A stretch of DNA of 64,000 bases from Segatella copri (lineage in GTDB: Bacteria; Bacteroidota; Bacteroidia; Bacteroidales; Bacteroidaceae), in assembly GCF_019249795.2 (NCBI RefSeq), contig NZ_CP156891.1:1506001-1570000 (forward strand), read 5' to 3'. Each line of letters starts with the position of its first letter. Position 1 is the stretch's first letter. The notes beneath the pieces are model-generated. The model had not been told where the DNA came from and ran no database searches. It saw only the letters and a list, made by a program, of their open reading frames with translations. Below, one piece after another: positions 58,466 through 64,000 of the stretch. The translations under genes were made by a program, and so were the position numbers.

Positions 58466-61400
58466 TTAAATGTCTTTCTCACTGCCAACAGGCTGTGTTC
58501 CTTGTTTTTTATTAGTAATTCCAGAAATTGACTTTGCACGGTTTGGAACATTAAAACTTTCAAAATCAAAATGAATCTGTTTAAAGTAATGAAGAATGTC
58601 TGAGAATTGGGATATTCTGTCTTCAATATCCAAGTTCTCTGTACTGAACCGAAGAGTTATACAATTTTGATTTCTAATCAAGTCTTCCTTTCCTAATTCT
58701 TCATGATACCCATTTCCTCTATAAATCACTAATTTAGCATTAGAATCAGTGAGATAATCCCATTCTTCGGGATTGATAGAAAAAGGTGCTTTGTCTTTTT
58801 TAAAACTCTTCAAAACAATAGCTTTATTTTTCCCTTCTTCATCTGTAATCTCGAAAGTTGAGAAACAATAAGGTTTTCCTTCTTCGTCAACTTCTGCAAA
58901 ATTTTCCGGGAATTTCCACATTGGTTTAATAGAGAGAAGATATTTTTGTGCCTCAAGTTGGGCTTCTATTTGTTCTTGTTGTGATAAGATGTTAGTATCT
59001 GCTTTAGCAAGATGAACAGTCTTATCAGATTTTTTATCATTTGGTATTGCTAATATTTCTGTATTTGATACTTTTATAGTGTTTTTTTTTGCGATGCTAA
59101 GTTCTCCGAATCTATCACGATACTTTTTCAATAATTCATCTTTCTCTTGATTTTCTTTCTGTAAATCCAAAATTTGTTTATTCTTTTCATCAATTTCTCT
59201 CTTTGACACAGAAACTCTTCCACTCATAAAAAGAGTCTTGTAGTCATCAAGACTTACCCCAAATCGGCCTTTACTTGCAATATCAAAGAATTTGATATTA
59301 AGCTCTACATCCTTACTGATATATAACTTAGAACTATCATATATAAAATCATTTTCAGAGAATCGCAATAGAACAGTATTTTCATACAACAATTCCATTG
59401 GAATTTTGCCATCAATAAGAAATATTTGAACCCTGCGTTCTTCCTTCCATTTATTATAAATATCAGAGTTCCATTCCTCTGATTTTGAATTTAACTCAGC
59501 GAAATTACATCTAGACACAAGATAACGTACCCCTTTATTGCGAATATTTAGTAATAAGTCTTTTTGATTTTCACCAATAAAAGGCTTCTTGTATCCATCT
59601 GTAGTAGCAATATATTCAATACTTTTGCGTAATTCTATATCAGATAGTTTTATGGACTCTATATATTTATCTTCCAAAAAAGAACTACGGAACAAAACAT
59701 AATGACATGAGCCATCTAATACCCCATTTTGAATAAGATATTGTCTCTTTTCGATACTATCAGCCCACTTTTGGATGGAAGGAATAAGTTTTTCTTCATT
59801 GAAAAGATAGGCATCAGATAGATTTTTACCTCTAAAGTAGTGTCTTATGCGATAGGTAAAAGGAGATTCCTTTATCGAAATATCATTATTAAAAAGAAAA
59901 TTCATCATTTCGTTGATAAAAAACTCTGTTTCGTTTTCCAATTTGATACTTATGACCCAACTACTAGTATACCCTTTTATTCCATAATAATAATATACAT
60001 AAAACAAGTATTGGTATGCATTGCCATTTTTATCGTATACCCATTCACCTGGTGATAATCCCAAAGAATCTTTATCTTCTAAAGCTTTTACTATCCGATA
60101 CAATGGCATAGGTTCCGCATTAAAGAATTTATTGAGATCTTTTTTTATTTCAAATAGTTCTTTAAATTTATTGATGGAGTCGGATTTATTTTTATATTGT
60201 GGCAATAATTTTGCTAAAGACATTCTTACCTTCTTTTTTACCCCATTTTGAGTATACTCACATATGACATCATCAATAATAGAAAATTCTTTAATACACT
60301 GATCGTTTAGAAACACTTTAGAAGAAAATACCGAAGGATTACTCAATACAGACAAAGCCAATTGAAGAGTGCGAGACTCGAAAGATATTTTTTTGTATAT
60401 GGATGTAGAGAACAGATCCAACTTCTTAATACTATTTAAAAAGTACTTTTTAGTTTCAGTATCAGACTCTTCAACTATAGTTAGAAGTTCGTCATTAATG
60501 GTGCGATTATCAATAAGATGACGTATAAAAGGTCCTGTACATTGTGGCTTATAAGTTTCGTATAATTCAGAAATCGACACATCTAAATCATCATAATGCT
60601 TTCTGATTATCTCATCAAACTCGTCATCTTGACTTATGAGGTATTCTGATAAACATGAATGATTATCAATGTTATTTAACACATATGCAGACAACCATAG
60701 AGGATAATTCTTACGATAAGCGACCATTTCTTTTAATGGGGTGAAATCTCCATTCATATTTTTGAATAGAGGTATCTCTTTAAGTTTTGCCACCCCAATT
60801 CCGTTGAAATCTTTTAGAGCACAGAATAACGTAAATCTTTCTACAGCATCAAGATTAGAAAAATCACATACTTTAATTGATTGGAACAATTCCTCCTCAT
60901 CTTGCCCACCAATAAAATCAAATAATGGAAAGTTTTTATCAATTAAATTATCCGAGCATTTGAATCCAAGTTTTGATAATATTTCTTTAATAGGAATGAT
61001 ATGCTCTGTAGTGAAGATATAATTAAAAGAATCTATTTCTTCGTATGATTTGTATTCATCTGCAAATTGGAATAATGGAAGATGTAAAACAAAACGTTTT
61101 AATTTGTCTTCATGCGTTTTACAACGTTTGTCCGCAATCCATTTATATAGTACTTGTTTGTCTTCTTCTGAAGCTTCTATATACCATTTGTTGAAATTGG
61201 AACTATCCGTGACAGAATCTATAACAATATTAAACTCCAACGCCTCAATCCTTTCAAATATACTTTCTTTTAAAATTTTACTATCAATAATATTAGAAGG
61301 TAATTTTTTAGAGGTATTAAGTATTTGACAAAATAGATCTTCACCGATAATTTCGGACAAACCTGTTTTATCGATTATAATTTCTTCTTGAAGTACCATA

Positions 61401-63643
61401 TCCCCTTTATGGTTAAGGATAAACGCTTCTGATTCAAGAGCATTTCTATAAGTAGAATTAAAGTGTTCAGCAAGTCGCTTTGTGTCAGTTGTATCTTCTT
61501 CAAAATATTTAGGAACAAGAATGTTTAAAGCATTTCTATCTCGTCTTTCGCTCAATGAAGCACTCCAAGAAACCAATCTCTTTGCAATTTCTTGCATTAG
61601 GTAGAAATTCCATGGATTGTCACCTAAGATTCTTTGACGTGGTGGATCAAGAATAAAATTAGCATTGATAAAAAAAGGGAATTTAAAATCTTTCACCAAT
61701 GTTGGCAAAAAAGCAAACATTGATATTTCGTTGCAGCCTGTATTTGGATTTATAGAACCATCCTCTTGGATTGAAATTGCAAATGAAATTGTCGTAGAAT
61801 TATTAATAGCTATTTTCTTAGGAATGTTTTCTAATTCTTGACCATATAAGTCAACGAATTTTGCTTCGATAATTTTGCCAGTTTTTTTATCTTCCTCTTC
61901 AATTTTTATACGAATATCAATATCCGATTTTTCAAAAGAAGCATTGCTTACCAGTACTTCAAAATCTTTTCTTTTAAAATATTCTATTCGAGTTGAAGCG
62001 AATGAGTTTTTGAGGATAATTGTATCACCTTCTATTTCTTTACTAACAGACTTGTTGTTGAAATCTATTCTATTTGTTTTGCGCAAAAACAACATAAATT
62101 TAGGGTTATTGATAATTTCGTCAATCGCTAGACGATAGCCATCGTAACCTTCAATGTTATTCTTACCTAACAAAAGTGCTATAGCTACATTTGCTGACAT
62201 GAAAGCATCTCCTAATTCTGCGGGATATGTATCTATCCAAATAGGTTCTAATTGCCATGGAATATCTGAAACACCTCGAAATCTACTACGTTCGCTATTA
62301 TATTTTTGTAAGAATAAAGACTTCTGCTCATCGGTTGTCAATCTGTTGACTGAAAAATAAAAAGCATCAAAATCAGTAAATCTTTTATCACTTTTGTCAA
62401 ATTTGAATTGATAACCACCAGTCTTTATAAAGACCTTACTAGAGTCTGTAAAAACAGATTTAAAGCCAATTCCCTTATATCCTGTTTTATTTTCATTTGC
62501 TTTTTTTGTTCCATTAGCTGCGGATGTTATTGCATCAAAATCATCTTTATCAAAACTATAGCCATTATGAGAAACTATTAAATAATCACCATTTGTCTTG
62601 ACTTTGATGCAAACGCCTTTTTGGGACGCTGCGTCATCTGCATTTTGCACTAATTCAAAAAACATTCTATCCTTTGAAGAGTACATGTTTTTTCCTACTT
62701 CTTCCAACAAATGTGCCGTAGCAACATTACCAGCCGGAGAAGTAAATTTTTCAAAAGTCAAATTGACTCCTTCTTTATATGGATTTGGAGTTTCTTCAAA
62801 TTCAGTCGCAAAGAATTGAAATAATTGATTCCGTTCTATTCGCTTAATTTGAGGAGTTAAACTTAGCGCAATTTTATAGAAATGTCCTTCTTCTATATTA
62901 AAGTTTGCATTTGGTACTATAGCACGAAGATTATACCCATATATAGGATCTATCAAAAGCTTTCCTCTTTGATTTTCACTGCATGAGTATAAATTTACTA
63001 TGAACGTATATTTCCCATATTGCTTCGCTTCACCAATAAAGGTATTAGTATCATGTCCTGCGAACTTTAGAAGTTCATTCAAAGAAAGTTTGTAAAGAGA
63101 TTCTTCGTAAGGCTTTTCATTTAACAGCTTAGTACTGAAGAATAACTGATGATTTTCGTGTTTTATAAATACAGCTTTAAGCACTTCCCCTTCAAAAACA
63201 GAATCTTCTAATCTATCAATTTCATTCCAATTAGTATCCTCTTTGTTGATAATTCCTTTCAGCTCACCAAGTCTTATAATTACTTTATTCTTTTTCACTT
63301 GGATTACTTCTACTTCAAAGAAGGTGCCTGCTTCAAATTTATGCACAAAATCATCAATTAGAGCATCTTGGTATTCTTTTTCTTTAATCTTTTCTTGTTC
63401 TTTTTCAAACGTAAGAATGTCTGACAAAATAATCCCACGAGCTGTAATTTTACTAATTATAACTTCTATATCATCTCCAACATTAATAGTAATGTTTCCA
63501 TTTTCATCAAAGCAACTTGGCATTAAATAGTTGGGCATAAAACCAAATTGTTTTTGCCACAATGGGAAAAATGAGCAGAAACAACCATTGTCTTGAATCT
63601 TATTGATTCGTGTTTTTATTTTTTCTCCAACAGAATATTGCAT
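58466..63643 (-). CDS. Giant S1-domain, sacsin-type HATPase protein
   Basis: 1725 residues. Two S1/OB-like domains open the protein (about 1-80, VGEKIKTRINKIQDNGCFCS; about 105-175, FFEVEVIQVKKNKVIIRLGE). A GHKL/HSP90-type ATPase of the sacsin kind follows (about 310-560), with N-box FFELVQNADDAAS (about 332) and G box TGYKGIGFKSVF (about 389). A long helical region without known motifs extends to about 1400, then a coiled coil (EIDEKNKQILDLQKENQEKD) and a C-terminal domain resembling DUF3883 (about 1590-1700). It lies 12 nt upstream of the helicase-PIN gene. It is probably the sensor or chaperone-like core of an accessory, possibly anti-phage, system. Confidence 0.8.
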   Translation of the reverse strand: MQYSVGEKIKTRINKIQDNGCFCSFFPLWQKQFGFMPNYLMPSCFDENGNITINVGDDIEVIISKITARGIILSDILTFEKEQEKIKEKEYQDALIDDFVHKFEAGTFFEVEVIQVKKNKVIIRLGELKGIINKEDTNWNEIDRLEDSVFEGEVLKAVFIKHENHQLFFSTKLLNEKPYEESLYKLSLNELLKFAGHDTNTFIGEAKQYGKYTFIVNLYSCSENQRGKLLIDPIYGYNLRAIVPNANFNIEEGHFYKIALSLTPQIKRIERNQLFQFFATEFEETPNPYKEGVNLTFEKFTSPAGNVATAHLLEEVGKNMYSSKDRMFFELVQNADDAASQKGVCIKVKTNGDYLIVSHNGYSFDKDDFDAITSAANGTKKANENKTGYKGIGFKSVFTDSSKVFIKTGGYQFKFDKSDKRFTDFDAFYFSVNRLTTDEQKSLFLQKYNSERSRFRGVSDIPWQLEPIWIDTYPAELGDAFMSANVAIALLLGKNNIEGYDGYRLAIDEIINNPKFMLFLRKTNRIDFNNKSVSKEIEGDTIILKNSFASTRIEYFKRKDFEVLVSNASFEKSDIDIRIKIEEEDKKTGKIIEAKFVDLYGQELENIPKKIAINNSTTISFAISIQEDGSINPNTGCNEISMFAFLPTLVKDFKFPFFINANFILDPPRQRILGDNPWNFYLMQEIAKRLVSWSASLSERRDRNALNILVPKYFEEDTTDTKRLAEHFNSTYRNALESEAFILNHKGDMVLQEEIIIDKTGLSEIIGEDLFCQILNTSKKLPSNIIDSKILKESIFERIEALEFNIVIDSVTDSSNFNKWYIEASEEDKQVLYKWIADKRCKTHEDKLKRFVLHLPLFQFADEYKSYEEIDSFNYIFTTEHIIPIKEILSKLGFKCSDNLIDKNFPLFDFIGGQDEEELFQSIKVCDFSNLDAVERFTLFCALKDFNGIGVAKLKEIPLFKNMNGDFTPLKEMVAYRKNYPLWLSAYVLNNIDNHSCLSEYLISQDDEFDEIIRKHYDDLDVSISELYETYKPQCTGPFIRHLIDNRTINDELLTIVEESDTETKKYFLNSIKKLDLFSTSIYKKISFESRTLQLALSVLSNPSVFSSKVFLNDQCIKEFSIIDDVICEYTQNGVKKKVRMSLAKLLPQYKNKSDSINKFKELFEIKKDLNKFFNAEPMPLYRIVKALEDKDSLGLSPGEWVYDKNGNAYQYLFYVYYYYGIKGYTSSWVISIKLENETEFFINEMMNFLFNNDISIKESPFTYRIRHYFRGKNLSDAYLFNEEKLIPSIQKWADSIEKRQYLIQNGVLDGSCHYVLFRSSFLEDKYIESIKLSDIELRKSIEYIATTDGYKKPFIGENQKDLLLNIRNKGVRYLVSRCNFAELNSKSEEWNSDIYNKWKEERRVQIFLIDGKIPMELLYENTVLLRFSENDFIYDSSKLYISKDVELNIKFFDIASKGRFGVSLDDYKTLFMSGRVSVSKREIDEKNKQILDLQKENQEKDELLKKYRDRFGELSIAKKNTIKVSNTEILAIPNDKKSDKTVHLAKADTNILSQQEQIEAQLEAQKYLLSIKPMWKFPENFAEVDEEGKPYCFSTFEITDEEGKNKAIVLKSFKKDKAPFSINPEEWDYLTDSNAKLVIYRGNGYHEELGKEDLIRNQNCITLRFSTENLDIEDRISQFSDILHYFKQIHFDFESFNVPNRAKSISGITNKKQGTQPVGSEKDI

Positions 63644-63653
63644 AATGAATATT

Positions 63654-64000
63654 TTAAATTGAATAATTTTCTAAATACATTCTTGTCTCCCTAAACGTAA
63701 TCACAGGCGTTACCTTCTTCAAAGTCTCAGGATTGACAATTTCTTCTATATGCAAGCCAGCCAATAGGTTAGGCTTCACCCACTCGTTGTTCCAGAGTTC
63801 CACGTTTTTATCCCCTGCAACGACACGGCACAATCTCATCTTATATGGTGATGTGCCATTTTCCTTGTCTTGCTGATATGTTATATTCTGAAGCCAAAGC
63901 TGGTTATAGTCGGAATTGGGTTGATTGCAGAGCTTGGAATAAACGAGATTGATGATAGTACTTTTCTCCTTTTCATCTTTTAAGGAATCTACCATTCTAC
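63654..64000 (-). CDS. Partial gene upstream of the HATPase gene
   Basis: At least 113 C-terminal codons, open to the window edge, so the true start lies beyond. The visible part (STIINLVYSKLCNQPNSDYN, WLQNITYQQDKENGT, MRLCRVVAGDKNVELWNNEW) is not a family I recognise. It ends 10 nt before the HATPase start and so is the preceding gene of the same operon. Confidence 0.7.
   Translation of the reverse strand, partial: RMVDSLKDEKEKSTIINLVYSKLCNQPNSDYNQLWLQNITYQQDKENGTSPYKMRLCRVVAGDKNVELWNNEWVKPNLLAGLHIEEIVNPETLKKVTPVITFRETRMYLENYSI

Overview
The window looks like chromosomal DNA of a gut Bacteroidales, most likely Prevotellaceae (Segatella/Prevotella copri-like). Evidence: -7 boxes of the Bacteroidota form TAnnTTTG before many genes, a SusC/RagA-type TonB-dependent protein at the left edge, Bacteroidota-typical gene sets (Hmu-type CobN operon, flavodoxin with DUF2023, calycin-like lipoprotein, PepSY-like lipoprotein), and few strong Shine-Dalgarno sites. 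The species is an inference. No rRNA, tRNA or CRISPR array was recognised.

Left part (1-19.6 kb) is mostly ordinary metabolism and transport: a cut susC, a cysteine desulfidase, an exported C1 aminopeptidase, dxs-trkA-trkH, manA, a DMT transporter, lactate permease, an ECF sigma operon with three envelope proteins, and metY-cysK for sulfur assimilation. An AAA ATPase/DUF4435 TOPRIM pair (9.7-11.5 kb) has the two-gene layout of PARIS-type defence.

The 19.6-41.3 kb region is an accessory island. It opens with about 0.85 kb of tandem repeats and hairpins. A roughly 45-bp repeat then recurs six times in one orientation (20757, 24483, 26179, 27535, 28341, 41189), always between functional blocks, so the island reads as a cassette array: (1) a decayed module with a frameshifted PD-(D/E)XK gene, small proteins, a truncated LRR gene and two hypothetical genes; (2) an archaeal-type AAA ATPase; (3) an AAA/DUF4143 ATPase; then a YafQ-type toxin-antitoxin pair; (4) an intact nine-gene module (28.8-41.2 kb). 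That intact module is the most interesting content: a tiny membrane protein, a zinc-ribbon/SPFH-like coiled-coil protein, a caspase-fold protein with a visible His-Cys dyad, an SPFH-GYF protein, a leucine-rich-repeat protein, a zinc-ribbon membrane protein, a GIY-YIG nuclease and two hypotheticals. It looks like a membrane-scaffolded, protease-effector stress or immunity system. Modules 1 and 4 share paralogues and a nearly identical 1.4-kb 3' end.

The 41.3-50.2 kb region is a minus-strand Hmu-like haem operon: CobN-type HmuS, a membrane protein, a TolQ/ExbB-like protein, DUF2149, a calycin-like lipoprotein and a TonB-dependent receptor. DUF2023 and flavodoxin genes follow.

The right part (51.4-64 kb) is accessory again: a third AAA/DUF4143 ATPase behind three palindromes, a deleted DnaQ-like gene, a PepSY-like lipoprotein, a truncated RelE-type pair, two tandem ADP-ribosylglycohydrolases, and an operon with a UPF1-like helicase-PIN fusion, a 1725-residue S1/sacsin-type HATPase protein and a further gene cut by the window end. 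Each of the three stand-alone AAA ATPase genes has its own private palindrome family upstream.
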